64,000 nucleotides of DNA, taken from positions 1,165,500,055-1,165,564,054 of the forward strand of contig CM057454.1 of the NCBI GenBank assembly GCA_016271365.2. Direction: 5' to 3'. The notes beneath the pieces were generated by a model. It did not search any database, was not told where the DNA came from, and saw nothing but the letters and a program-made list of their open reading frames with translations. Below are positions 44,567-57,103 of the stretch, one piece after another (within the stretch, counting starts at the first letter, position 1; each line of letters starts with the position of its first letter). The position numbers and the translations under genes are program-made. The stretch is from Neoceratodus forsteri (Eukaryota; Chordata; Ceratodontiformes; Ceratodontidae).

Positions 44567-44957
44567 GTAATGTGAGGAAGTATTTCTTCACAGAGAGGGT
44601 TGGAGATGCATGGAACAGCCATCGTGAGGAGGTTGTAGAGTCAAAAACAGTGGGGGAATTCAAGAATGCATGGGACAGACATAAGGCAATTCTAGTGGGG
44701 GGTAGGAGGAAGTAGGCTGTTGGTTAACTAGGATCTGCAGCTTATCCATTAGGTAGGGAAATGGGCAGACTATGTGGGCCAAGTGGTCCTTATCTGCTAT
44801 CAAATTCTATGTTTCTATGTAACAGGAATTCTGGAGGTCAGGGGTGTGGGGCAACAGACTTCTAGGAAAACATAAAGTGAACTTACAAGCTTAAATGGGC
44901 AGACTGGGTGGGTGTATGCCCTTATCTGCCGACACTGTATATGTATCTATGTATCTA

Positions 44958-45180
44958 ACACTGCATTACAGAAAACTGATGGGGATTTCTTTCTTCCACA
45001 TGGATCAGGCAGTGGAAGGAGTTACACTACATTATGGAAAACTGATGGGGATTCTTTATTCTATGGGGATCAGGCAGTGGGAGGTAGGACACTACAGTAT
45101 GGAAAGCTAATGGGATTTCTTTATTCTACATGGATGGGGCGGGAGGGGGACACTACACAATAGAACATATGTTCTCTACA
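44958..45180 (+). repeat. FB-2 right-arm minisatellite, distal part
   Basis: 'cactgcattacagaaaactgatggggattt', 'cactacattatggaaaactgatggggatt' and 'cactacagtatggaaagctaatgggattt' are spaced ~62 bp apart. They continue the units left at about 39,000-39,060 before the CR1 nest. Confidence 0.8.
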
Positions 45181-45727
45181 ATACGGTAACTCGAGGGATG
45201 GGGTGGGGTCTGCATTGGCACATACTAGTTTGAGACAGCCATGCAATGAGCCCATAATGGGCATGCCTGATGCCCCTTTGCGTCATGCATGCTCAGTAAG
45301 CTCATTTGCATGCTGGTGCAGAATAATCCCATTGGGGAAGCTGCTTATCTAGGTATTCATTACACATTCCCCTAAAGGCAGTCTTTTGCCCCACACCCTG
45401 GATGTAACGTGCCATACATGGCAGCTGCTTGATATGTGCCATGCATCCTGGTTCCAATGTTTGAACAGAATTCACAATCTGGTTGGATCGCACATTCTAT
45501 TTGACTATCACATTAGAGCCTGCCATAGCAACATATTTACGTGAAGCAGTATTATGTGAACACAACCGTCTGGCTCCGAATATGTTCCCCTTAGGGTTAG
45601 CAGCCCCAACACCCCACCTTGCAGGCAGCAACAGGAGAAACCATTATGGTTTCGCCTGTAAGGTGAGGGTGGTTGTTAGGGTTGGAAACCCTAACACCAA
45701 ATGTTCCTACTTTTGTCAGTTTAAGCC

Positions 45728-46469
45728 TTACTAGCACATTAGCAAACTTTTTTGCAAACAATCATATGTACATCATGAATTTGAATGCATAGAGCTGGAA
45801 AGGATCTGAAATATACTAGTAAAGACACACATCACTGATGTTAAGCCCCCAGAGCACTGAGTTAAGAAAATATCGACTATGAATTACATAAAAAGAAATG
45901 TTAGTAAGTTACCTTGGTACAAACTTATATAAAGTGTTTGACTATGTTATGTGGCTCAATTTATCTAATACAGATGGCCATAACTTATGGTGAGGAGAGT
46001 AGGTACAATGCGATACAGCCTAAGACAACAGTGTGGTTAAGTATCACATTATCATCTTTGGGAATGTTCTATTACTGAAAAGACATTTATTTGCTCTGTA
46101 GAAACCTCAGAGAAGAGGAATACAGTATGCATTGTTATAACTATGAAAAAAGCTAGAATCATGCATTATTAAGGCATAAAATATTATTCAGCATTGTAGA
46201 ATCAGAAGATTTTGAATTTATATTTATATTTTTGTAATACAAAATTGGCATAAATTGGTAATTGTTTAAAATTTTTCTTAGAAATTAAATTGTCTGAAAA
46301 AGCCCTATTATGTCAAAACAGGGCTGATGTAAAATAAAGCACTAAATACAGGAATACTCTGTAGTGAACATTGCTTTATTCTTTTCATAAAACAAGAAGT
46401 TGAGTTTCCCCTTACCATTTCCATTGGACTAATTTGGTTGAAAGGTGATAGCTTCCTAGGATCCCAGAA
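45728..46469. other. AT-rich gap, nothing recognised
   Basis: No open frames or repeats I can name. Confidence 0.5.
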
Positions 46470-46656
46470 CAATATAGCACAGTGGTTTAAGTCTCAGAGC
46501 TGCAAACCTGGAGACCTGGGTTTGAATCCCACAAGCCCCACTTGCATACTGTGTGACCCTAAGCAAGTCACTTAACTTCCTTGTGCTCCCAGGTTGCACC
46601 TGTAAACACGTTTCAACTTAGTGTGTCTCTCCTGGTTAAAAATAAATAAAAATAAT
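46470..46656 (+). mobile_element. MIR-type CORE-SINE
   Basis: tRNA-like head with box-A-like 'tagcacagtggtttaa' (46,475) and box B 'ggtttgaatccc' (46,519-46,530). The MIR core-end signature 'ctgtgtgaccctaagcaagtcacttaacttcc' follows in pieces (46,547-46,580), then an A-rich (AATAAA)-type tail. This is the best-known family in the window. Confidence 0.9.
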
Positions 46657-47222
46657 TGACTGCAGTTCTCCATGGCACCCAGTGCACTTTAGTAAACAGT
46701 GCCACCTGGTGCACTTCAGCAGCAAGAACACGTGAACAATGGAAACTAAACAACCCATTATCCTTATTAATGCAGCAGTACTTAGCACTGCACTGCCGTA
46801 CCTTACATATTGTGGTATATCTGGTAATGGAAAGGGTCGGGATGGCTGGGTAGTGAACGCGCCACAAGCGACATTCCAGTATCAAATAAAGGACCATATA
46901 CTTTTTCTCTGACGTAATGATATAGCACCAGTTACTAACATATCTGGAGTCTCCCCCGGGACTCAAAAATACTTTATCAATAGCATCTTTGGAATCCATT
47001 CATGAGTCAGGTTCCAATTCACTGTACTTCTTGGTTCTACAGCAAGAAGTTTTAATGATTTTTCCACCAGTTTGTCTAGGTCTTTCAGTCTGTGTACATG
47101 AATACCTGATCTCTATGCTGTACCCTCAGTTTTGCAGGGTAGATTGTATTTAACAGGATAATGAAATCTGAGTTCTCATTTTCTGCCATCAACACTTTTT
47201 GCCTTTGGATTGTGACACAGCT
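46657..47222. other. Gap, no gene recognised
   Basis: Unassigned sequence. The 128-codon minus-strand frame at 46,999-46,613 has no recognisable motif and partly overlaps the MIR, so it is not called. Confidence 0.45.
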
Positions 47223-47830
47223 TAAAGAGCTAGTGTACTACCTGGAAACTGCATAATAGTAACTTGCAGATGCAGTCAGCTATCACTTCTTGTATCTCAA
47301 GTATTAATTCTTTCTATTTGCTAATTAAAAGGTTTTCCACCTGGCAGTACTGGGGTGAAGTGTGGAGCAGCACTCTGGAGAAAAAAAAGGTTAGTCCTGT
47401 TCTTCCCACTACATCAACACTGAAATCACACTGACTATGACATCACTAGTAACCAATGAGAACCATTTCTCACTGCCAGGTTTCAGTTTCACATGAAGCA
47501 GCAGGGACTGGCTTTCCCTGGTTACTAGTGATGTTACAATTTTCTGCAGTTGATTGGTAGCTTGCTAAAGTCACGGCTCAGGATGCAAGGATCACTATGC
47601 CTCAAGGTGTTTGGCCTTATTTCTGATGAGGTAGTGGGAGGAACAGGACTGTCTTCTTTTCCCTCCAGACAGAGTGTTGTACCACACATCACCCCAATAT
47701 TGCCAGGTGGAAAATCTTCTAATTAGCTAACAGAAAATAAAAAAAAAATACTTCAGTTATTGGATGTGATAGCTGACTGCATCTGAAAATTACTATTCAT
47801 TTCAAGCAGTACACTAGCTCTTTAAATTTT
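47221..47830. mobile_element. Palindromic MITE, ~605 bp, TTAA ends
   Basis: The left end 'ttaaagagctagtgtactac' (about 47,222) and right end 'gtacactagctctttaa' (about 47,808-47,825) are inverted copies. The arms match inward: 'gcagatgcagtcagctatca' with its inverse, 'ttttccacctggca' with 'tgccaggtggaaaa', and 'catcactagtaacca' with 'tggttactagtgatg'. The loop near 47,460-47,520 is about 65 nt. TTAA at both ends suggests a TTAA-targeting superfamily (piggyBac or Kolobok-like); this is inference. Confidence 0.8.
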
Positions 47831-48324
47831 GGAACATTAAAGTCTGGTTGAAATCAGTCTTTACATACACTTGCCTGACAGCTTTAAACATGGCATCATA
47901 TTGGAGTACTGACCCAGTTTAAGTAAAAGCATGCAAGGTGTTAATTCTTAAACTCAGTTTATACTGCATCAAAGTCTAGTATGCTTCCCCTTACCCAGGG
48001 CAAAAGGGAAAATTGTATTAGATGGAGATGGCCTCCCCAAGTTCCTCTGTAAGTCCATTTATTCTGACATTTTCCTCTGACAGTACATTGTCCATGTGTT
48101 CAAGGTGAGACAGTAGCAACTGATTTTATATAACCAAGCCTACTGACACAGTTAATGTACTGCACACATTTATTTCCCCTATGACCGCCGCCCTGTGTGT
48201 CTCCACCAGCTGCTTGATGACTCGGAACCACTGAAAGAGTTCGGTTTAGAACTAATTGGTTCTATGGCTTTATGCATCTTCTGCATTGTAAATTTCAATG
48301 AGGACAGGGTTACCTACCGTGGGT
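47831..48324. other. Gap, no gene recognised
   Basis: Unassigned sequence between the MITE and the foldback element. Confidence 0.45.
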
Positions 48325-48784
48325 GGGATATTCAGAAATGTTCTAGACAGGGGCACAAGCCGGGCGCAGTGCAACTGGGATGCACCAGGGTGTGGTCTGG
48401 GCGATATTCAACAGTGCTGCGCCATGGCTCAGTACCGTTGAATATGGCACTGGGGCCGCCTGCACTGCACACCGCGCAGTGATACTGAGCCAGCGCAAGT
48501 GGCAGTTGAGGAGCAGGGGGCTGTGCCAGCACAAGTGCAGCTGCACTAGGTGCAGCAAGAATGATATTCAGATGTGAGCATGCAAATGAAACCATTATGA
48601 ATGCAAGGTACAAATGGGGCCATTTGCAATTCATTATGGCCCTATTTGCATGCAGGTGTGCCGATCCCCGGCGACTTGCGCCTGACGCCCTGCAAGGCTG
48701 CAGCCGTCGGGGACTGACACCTCCTGCCCCTCGGTGGACAACACGCCCCAACGCCTGATCGTGGGCATTACAAATAAAATGAAA

Positions 48785-48956
48785 CCCTGGTGGTCCAGTG
48801 GACCTGTGCTGCAGCCCGATCACAGGCTTTACAAATAAAAAGGAACCCTGGTGGTCCAGTGGACCTGTGACCCAGCCCGATCGTGGGCTTAAGTCAAAGA
48901 CAGGAATCCCTGGTGGTCTAGTGGACCTACTCCCCACACGATTGCGAGCATAAATA
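48785..48956 (-). repeat. FB-3 left-arm minisatellite
   Basis: 'ccctggtggtccagtggacc' occurs at about 48,785, 48,846 and 48,907. After the CR1 fragment it continues at about 49,452 and 49,512. The spacing is 61 bp. Confidence 0.9.
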
Positions 48957-49441
48957 AATAAGGAGGGCAACTAAAATGGTGCAAGGTCTGCACCGGAAGA
49001 CATATGAAGAGAGACTTAACGAGTTTAATATGTATAGCCTCAAGGAAAGGAGGGAGAGGGGGGACATGATAGAAACTTTCAAGTACCTCAAGGGAATCAA
49101 CAAAGTCCAAGAGGGTAACATCTTTCAGAAAAAGATGTGTGCAAGAACAAGAGGGCACAATCTGAAGATGGGGGGGCGGCTCAGAGGTACTGTAAGGAAA
49201 CATTTTTTCACAGAGAGGGTTGTGGATGCATGGAACGGCCTTCCAGAGGAGGTTGTGGAGTCAAAAACAGTGGTGGAATTCAAGCATGCATGGGACAGTC
49301 ATAAGGCAATTCTAGGGGGTGGGGGTAGGAAGAAGTAGGCTGCTGGTTAACTAGGATCTGCAGCTTATCCATTAGGTAGGGAAATGAGCAGACTGGGTGG
49401 GCCAAGTGGTCCTTATCTGCTGTCAAATTCTATGTTTCTAT
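48957..49441 (+). mobile_element. 5'-truncated CR1 (3' 485 bp) inside FB-3 left arm
   Basis: Homologous to the 3' ends of CR1-B and CR1-C. It carries RT C-terminal codons (48,976-49,338; 'MVQGLHRKTYEERLNEFNMY', 'ERRERGDMIETFKYLKGINK' and 'FFTERVVDAWNGLPEEVVES') and the 3' UTR to the octamer tail 'aaattctatgtttctatt'. It is the least decayed copy of this segment, with a continuous 120-codon frame. Confidence 0.9.
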
Positions 49442-49489
49442 TTAACACTATTCCCTGGTGGTCCAGTGGACAGAATCCCTGCCCGATTG

Positions 49490-49945
49490 TGGGCTCCCTA
49501 AATGAAGGTATATCCCTGGTGGTCTAGTGGTACCCCCCTCCCCACCCACCTACTCAGACCCGCCACCTCACTCCCCCCCATCAGCAGTGGGTGGCAGCTC
49601 CCCATCCACCAGCCGCCCGGCCCCCCCACCGACTGACAGTGTACAGCACGGCTGTAGTGCCTGTTGGTCCACTGTGTGGGCCAGTGGTGTGCAGATGTAC
49701 TACAGTCCCAAAATGTAATGAAACCATTCAAATTTCGACTGTGTAGTACAGCACTGCCGTATGCCTATTGGCCCACACAGTGGACCAATGGGTGTACAGC
49801 CGCACTGTGACACTGTCAGTCAGTGGGCAGCTGGAGGGTGGAGAGCTGCCACCAGCCGCTGGGGGGGGAGTGGGGTGGCGAGTCTGAGTAGGTGGGTGGG
49901 GAGGGGGGTACCACTGGACCACCAGGGATATACCTTCATTTAGGA
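49490..49945. repeat. Central palindrome of FB-3
   Basis: 'gtggtacccccctccccacc' (about 49,529) pairs with 'gaggggggtaccac' (about 49,901-49,914). 'tggtccactgtgtgggcca' (about 49,664) pairs with 'ggcccacacagtggacca' (about 49,770). Confidence 0.88.
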
Positions 49946-50320
49946 AGCCTAAGATCGGACAGGGATTCAGTCCACTGGACCACCACAGAATAGCATTATT
50001 TATTTATACCCATGATCGGGCAGGGATTTGGTTCACTGGACCACCAGGGAATAGCTTTAATTATTTATGCCCATGATCGGGCTGGGGGCAGGTACCCTGG
50101 ATCACCAGGGAATAGTTATATTTATTTATGCCCATGATCGGGCTGGGGGGCAGGTCCACTGGACCACCAGGGAATAGCTTTAATTATTTATGCCCATGAT
50201 CGGGCTGGGGGGCAAGTCCACTGGACCACCAGGGAATAGTTATATTTATTTATGCTCGCGATCAGGCTGGGGGACAGGTCCACTGGACCACCAGGGATTC
50301 TATTCATTCACTAAGCCCGC
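49911..50320 (+). repeat. FB-3 right-arm minisatellite (61-62 bp, seven units)
   Basis: 'ccactggaccaccagggaat' variants occur at about 49,911, 49,972, 50,033, 50,094, 50,156, 50,218 and 50,280. Each is followed by 'ttatttatgcccatgatcgg' and a G-rich stretch. Confidence 0.92.
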
Positions 50321-50744
50321 GATCGGGCATGGGGGGCCCGACACCTGGACTGTGACTTGGGAGGTCAGGTGGCCACCCACAGCGGGTGGCTGTCGTGTTG
50401 CACACAGCAATACAGCAGCTGGCCTGTGGGTGGCCAGTCCTTGCTCCTATTTTATTCAGGCACATCTTTGTGCCCCCCCCGTGTGGTGCAAGGTGGGTGT
50501 GTGCCTGCATTTGCGCTGCATATTCCAGGCTGAATATCGGGATGTGACGAATATGCATGGGCATGCCCCCTGCACTTGCACCGCATACATTTCTGGTACG
50601 CCCCAGCGCATCGGGATTTGTGCGGCACAAATTTCCCTTTTGAATATCGCACCAGGGCACATCAGTGGGTTGTACATGGCACAACACTATTGCGCCATGC
50701 GCAACCCCTTTGAATATCCCACCCAGTGTGTTAGAATGTAAGGC

Positions 50745-52020
50745 CTCCTGCAGCTTACTTGCACCTTTGGCTAAAAATTGGATGTGATAAAATCCTGCCA
50801 GACTCTTGCTATGTTTCTAGGCTTTTCCATGGTTTGAAATGCTTAAAACATAAACTCACATTGTACAGCCAGTTTCTCACCAATTCTGTGAACTCTGAAC
50901 AAGATCAAGATGATAAAAATAAAGTTTTAGCACTTTGTTCCTTTCTCTAATTAGGAGCTGTAGAAAATGTGACAGGCTGTCCAGGATTCTGCATCTGAAC
51001 CCAATTCTTCTCTTTTTAACTACAGATGGGTCAGTTCTAGGTCAATATGGGATTGTTACAGCAGATCCATGTACCAGTCATTGCAGCATGGTCTCTCTGG
51101 TCATCTTTCCATTGCTGTTGGTTTTTCTATTTAAAAGCTTTCTTTTGCTGCACTAAAAATTCTAATGCTGGTTGTTCCATGTTTTCTGGTGGAATGTCAT
51201 CTAGAGTTGCTCCTCTCCTAAGGGCTTTCCCTAATTTTGTAATTCAAGTACTCTTATGTTTGTTCTTTTCATGATGCAGGACTCTGACTACATTTCAGCT
51301 CAGGGATGTCAATGAATATGCCTGTAGCGCCACAATTTTAGATTGATATGTGTAGTCATTCTTAAGAAGGCCCATGCCTCTTTCAGACTTTGGAATGTAT
51401 AGTCTTGGCATACTCTAATTTCTGTAAATTAGTTGAGAAGTTTCTTGTTTTTCTGTCCATCTGGTCCAGCTCATTCTGTGACCAGTCAATGATACCAAAC
51501 CTGTATGACAGCACAGGAAGGACAAATTGTTTTACAGCTTGTACTTCCGTCTGTGTTTATCAAAGTAGTGCCAGAAAAACTTTCAGCCACCCTAAAGTAT
51601 TCCTTGCTGATCTTTTCTCTCATTTGTTCATGCTGCAGTGCTGCTCCTTCATCTATCCCCAGGTACTACACTTGTAAATTCATTCTTGCTCTAGGTCTGT
51701 TATGTTACAGTCCTCACTCAAATTGATGTTTTCAGTATAGGTTAGCTTTAATTTAATGAATGCTGCTCTAGCACACTAGTCTAATCAAAGATGTTATCCA
51801 GATGTCACCAGAGAAAGACTTGACAGTTTACATCTGTTCTTTCTGGTGTCTGTCACATAAACTATAACATTTTAAGTCATCTACACACAGAAGATGAAAT
51901 GTCATTTGATGATCTTTTTATTCCTGGAGTGTATGATATATTCATACTCTAAGTTACTAATGAGGCAGCTTAGCGGGTTTAAATCAAGGTAACACAGGAG
52001 TGGTGACGAAATCTTAATGG
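50745..52020 (-). pseudogene. R4/Dong-like LINE, RT C-terminal half (decayed)
   Basis: On the minus strand, with many stops and frame changes: 'LLCVDDLKCYSL' near 51,890 (the RT catalytic box as VDDLK), 'QYLGIDEGAALQHEQMREKI' with 'SKEYF' (about 51,675-51,600), and 'PDGQKNKKL' near 51,450. Then come 'CQDYTFQSLKEAWAF' near 51,380 and 'LHGSAV'-like remnants further on. The 'YLGI.EG..IQHE.M.EKI.KEY' block is characteristic of the LINE group that carries a restriction-like endonuclease (R4/Dong and relatives). The end is cut off by the foldback element near 50,735. Confidence 0.6.
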
Positions 52021-52029
52021 AATATCCTT

Positions 52030-52135
52030 TGCTGTATCTTGATGTTTGTTTCTGGTGTGAACTTGATGATGCCTTAGTAGATTACTCATCAGTGTAAAAC
52101 TAATGTCTCATTTGTCGCATTTATATAGTTTTTCA
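52030..52135 (-). pseudogene. Degenerate C2H2 finger (outlying)
   Basis: The minus strand reads YKCDK, then TGA where the second zinc-binding Cys is expected, then DISFTLMSNLLRHHQVHT. It is a single decayed finger lying beyond the LINE tail. Confidence 0.7.
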
Positions 52136-52137
52136 CT

Positions 52138-52262
52138 CTTGGGTTAGTTTCTACATATGTTTATGAATTTCTGATACCATGACATGAATGGACCCCATTC
52201 TTTAGCCAGGATATATTCAAAACTCAAGAAATGAGTACTGTATTAGTCGCTGATATTTGCTG
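52138..52262 (-). repeat. R4/Dong-like LINE 3' tail, copy 2
   Basis: 'gaatggaccccattctttagcc' and 'ttcaaaactcaagaaa' match 53,206-53,330. Both copies join zinc-finger sequence at the same place. Confidence 0.75.
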
Positions 52263-53205
52263 AGAGCGTTTCTCACCAGTGTGAGTTCTCTGATGATTTA
52301 TCAAGTGACTCTTCTGTGTAAACCTTTTGTCACATTCAGCACACTTATATAATCCCTCACCAGTGTGTATTTGCTGATGGGTTGCCAGGTTACTCTTCTG
52401 TGTAAAACTCTTATCACATTTGTCACATTTATATGGTCTCTTTCCTGTGTGTATTTGCTGATGCCGTATTAGACAACTCTTCAGTATAAAGGTTTTGCCA
52501 CATGTGATACATTTATATGGTTTCTCACCAATGTGGACTTGCTGATGTGTTACCAGACTACCCTTCTGTGTAAAACACTTGTCACATGTGTCACATTTAT
52601 ATGGTTTCTCTCCAGTGTGGATTTTCTGATGTGTTACCATGTGACTCTTCCATTTAAAATTCTTTTCACATGCGGCACATTTATATGGGTTCTCTCCAGT
52701 GTGGATTTGCTGATGCATTACTAGGTGACTCTTCTGTGTAAAACTCTTGTCACACGTGGCACATTTATATGGTTTCTCTCCTGTGTGAATTCGCAGATGT
52801 ATTACCAAGTTAGTCTTCTGTGTAAAACTCTTGTCACATTGAACACATTTATATAATCTATCACCAGTGTGAATTTGCTGATGCATTCTCAGACTATTTT
52901 TGTATGTAAAACTCTTGTAACACATGGCACATTTATGTGTTTTTTCACTTGTGTGGATTTGCTGATGTGTTATCAGACTACACTTTTGTTTAAAATGTTT
53001 GTCACATTTCTCACATTTGTATGGTTTCTCTCCAGTGTGGATTTGCTGATGTGTTACCATGTGATTCTTCTGTATAAAATTCTTGTTGCATGTGGAACAT
53101 TTATATGGTTTCTCTCCAGTGTGGATTTGCTGATGTGTTGCAAGGTTTTGCTTATATGTAAAGCTCTTGTCACATGTGTCACATTTATATGGTTTTTCAC
53201 GTGTT
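52263..53205 (-). pseudogene. C2H2 zinc-finger array 2, eleven fingers
   Basis: An open minus-strand frame encodes eleven tandem C2H2 fingers (C-x2-C-x12-H-x3-H) joined by [12 protein letters not shown] linkers. Examples are CDTCDKSFTYKQNLATHQQIH first and CAECDKRFTQKSHLINHQRTH last; all zinc ligands in the eleven are kept. Such arrays bind DNA, usually as transcription factors that silence repeats. It starts and ends in R4-like LINE sequence: the frame enters from a stop at about 53,203 and leaves as TGEKRSQQ..., LINE-derived. It has no own start codon or effector domain. It may be a pseudogene exon or part of a larger spliced gene. No KRAB or SCAN domain is visible in the window. Confidence 0.9.
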
Positions 53206-55165
<1,960 letters not shown>

Positions 55166-55384
55166 CTAAAAACAAGTATAGTATTTATTGACAGTGAAAT
55201 AAAACATCTCTCAGTTTTTTCCAGAATCTTTCTGAGGGCAATTTGGAGTCTGCTGACACGCAATATTAGGCATGTCAGTTTTTCCAAACTTTGTTTCCAC
55301 AAAATTGTGACTTGTGGAAGTTAAACACTGGCCACTGTCAACATAAGATAAATGTTGATCTAAACAGGTATTGCTACTGAAAAT

Positions 55385-55470
55385 TTATTTTATTTATTTA
55401 AACATTTGGTGACAGAAAAAGCATGCTGAACAAAGGCTTGATGCCAGGTGCAATCTGGGTAATAACAAGG
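55385..55470 (-). repeat. SINE/LINE 3'-tail fragment
   Basis: 'tttattttatttatttaaac' followed by 'gatgccaggtgcaatctggg' resembles the inverted tail of the MIR at 46.6 kb (cccaggttgcacctg...aaataaataaaa) and the 3.49-kb fragment. Confidence 0.45.
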
Positions 55471-55814
55471 GAACTTACAAACATACTAAAATTGTCAGTA
55501 GATATCTTGTGGTCTTGTGAGTCTGCTCGATTGTTCAGTTAGCAGCCCCAATACTGCAGCTGCCCCTCCTTCCCTATTACTATTTCTGACCCCTTTTGAA
55601 GCAGCCCACTATTCTACAGGATACAACTTCAGCAGGCAATGTGTTCCTCCCAGATATCACCCTCTCTGTAAAAACATGTCTTCTCATTTCACTTCTGAAC
55701 CTTCCCCACTCCAATCTCAAATCATATCCTCAAGTGTCTCTCTTCCCATTAACTTGAAAAATCCCCTCTGTGCCAGTCTTGTTTATTCATTACATATACT
55801 TGAAGGTTTCAATC

Positions 55815-57103
55815 TTATCTCCCCTTTCCCTCCTCCTCTCCAGTGAGTACATGTTTAACTCCCTCAGCCTGCTCTCGTAGGGGTACGTCCCCTAGACCTT
55901 GGATCATCTTTGTTGCCCTGCACCACACCCACTCCAGTAACTTAATATCCTTCTTCATGTACGGGCACCAGTACTGCATGCAATACTCCAGGTGTGACTT
56001 AACCAGTGACCTATAGAGCAGCAGGATCACCACCCCTCTCCTACAGGATATACCCCTGGCAATACAACACAGCATCCTGTTAGCCTTTGCAGCTGCATTG
56101 TTACATTGGGCTGAATTATTCATTGAGCCCATAATGATAACCCCTCAGATCCTTCTCTTCTTCATTCGTGGCTAGTTGAACACCCCCCCCACAGCTGGTA
56201 GCTCCTCCTTGGATACTTCACTCTGAAATGTAGCACCTTGCACTTTTTTGGATTGAATTCAGTTGCCAGATATCAGACTAGGCCTTCAATTTTGACGTAT
56301 TATCTTGCAACCCCAGCCACTCTCCTAGGTCATATAGTACTGCTCCCATATTGATGTCATCTGCAAAAAGACTGTTCTTGCTCTTGATGCCCATCGAGAT
56401 GTCTGTTAAGAATATCCCAAACAACGCTGGCCTCACTACTGAGCCCTGCAGTACACTGCTCGTCACGGCCCTTGGAGATGAGAGCTCCTCTCCCACCACC
56501 ACCCTCTGCTGTCTCCCTTGCAGCAAGTTTACTATCCATCCAATCATCTTTGCCACCACTGCTGTGCCCCCCAGCTTACGTCCTAGTCTCCCATGTGGCA
56601 CCAAGTCGAACGCCTTACTGAAATTCAGGTACAGGACATCCACTGCATTGTCCTTGTCCTACTGTCTAGTTACCCAGGCATAGTACTCCACTAGTTGATC
56701 TGACAGGAACTGCTTGTGACAAACCCATGCTGTCAACCATCCTGCAGCTCATTAATCTCCAGAAGGGATACCAGCCTCTCCTTCAGGATTGCCTCCATCA
56801 GCTTTCCAATGATGGATGTGAGTCTTACTAGTCTGTTGTTCTCTGGTTTGTCCTTGGGGATGCTGTTATAGAGGGGTACCACGTGAGCCATCCTCCAGTA
56901 CTGAGGTACACTCCTTGAGTCCAAAGAGGCATTAAACAGGTCTGCAAAGGGCTCAACAGGACTTCTGCCAACTCCTTCAATGCCCTGAGGTGTATGCCAT
57001 CTGGCCCTGGCATCTTGTCCATCCTCAGTGCCTTCAAGCCCTCCAGTACTCTGCCCTCTGTTATTTCCCATCTGTCAACTCCACCCTGTGCCTGCCCTCC
57101 CAA
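55815..57103 (-). pseudogene. CR1-D reverse transcriptase (decayed)
   Basis: Minus-strand frames: 57,103-56,828 with EGRVLEGLKALRMDKMPGPD; 57,071-56,733 with VVPLYNSIPKDKPENNRLV and LTSIIGKLMEAILKERL; 56,643-56,278 with LYLNFSKAFDLVPHGRLG (motif A, the first Asp is Asn), VTSSVLQGSVVRPALFGIF (motif B) and SLFADDINMG (motif C). 56,132-55,815 holds the C-terminal LVKSHLEYCMQYWCPYMKKD. The motif A change and several frame breaks make it inactive. Confidence 0.88.

Larger units (their letters stand above)
42139..44821 (+). mobile_element. CR1-clade LINE, copy CR1-B, inserted in CR1-A
   Basis: 5'-truncated within the endonuclease ('actcgggaggaagcaatctt', matching CR1-C near 5,274). It ends with the CR1 octamer tail at 44,803-44,821. 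It is flanked by CR1-A on both sides. It contains a 389-bp SINE and an internal rearrangement. Confidence 0.88.
39066..44957 (+). mobile_element. CR1-clade LINE, copy CR1-A (itself split by CR1-B)
   Basis: 5' part 39,066-42,138 (leader with a ggattcccctcc/ggaggggaatcc hairpin, endonuclease, RT). Its 3' UTR resumes at about 44,822 and ends 'tatgtatctatgtatctaac' at about 44,957. The 5' part stops in 'acatgggatagacag' and the 3' part starts 'aggaattctgg', which is the position where CR1 3' UTRs continue. It therefore predates CR1-B and was inserted in the right arm of FB-2. Confidence 0.85.
37262..45727 (+). mobile_element. Foldback (palindromic) element FB-2, split by nested CR1 elements
   Basis: A palindrome centred near 38,494 (ggctgac/gtcagcc). 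Left arm: terminus (about 37,262, 'aaactgacaaaagtaggga'), subterminal region to about 37,660, ~62-bp minisatellite to about 38,330, then the central unique palindrome. Right arm: mirror order to 39,065, then the CR1 nest, then minisatellite 44,958-45,180, subterminal region, and terminus 'cctacttttgtcagttta' at about 45,707-45,725. Without the CR1 insertion the arms are about 1.23 and 1.34 kb. No coding capacity. Confidence 0.75.
48325..50735 (+). mobile_element. Complete foldback (palindromic) element FB-3
   Basis: The ends are 'tgggtgggatattca' (about 48,321) and its inverse 'tgaatatcccaccca' (about 50,712-50,726). The axis lies near 49,730, with ~220-bp central arms (49,490-49,715 and 49,745-49,945), then ~61-62-bp minisatellite units in mirror orientation, then subterminal segments rich in GATATTCA/GAATAT. 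Subtracting the CR1 fragment (48,957-49,441), the arms are about 0.92 and 1.0 kb. The left subterminal part is notably CpG-rich. No coding capacity. Confidence 0.8.

Noticed and set aside
46475..46550. Functional tRNA gene
   Set aside because: A and B boxes are present but the cloverleaf cannot be completed and MIR core sequence follows, so it is a SINE head.
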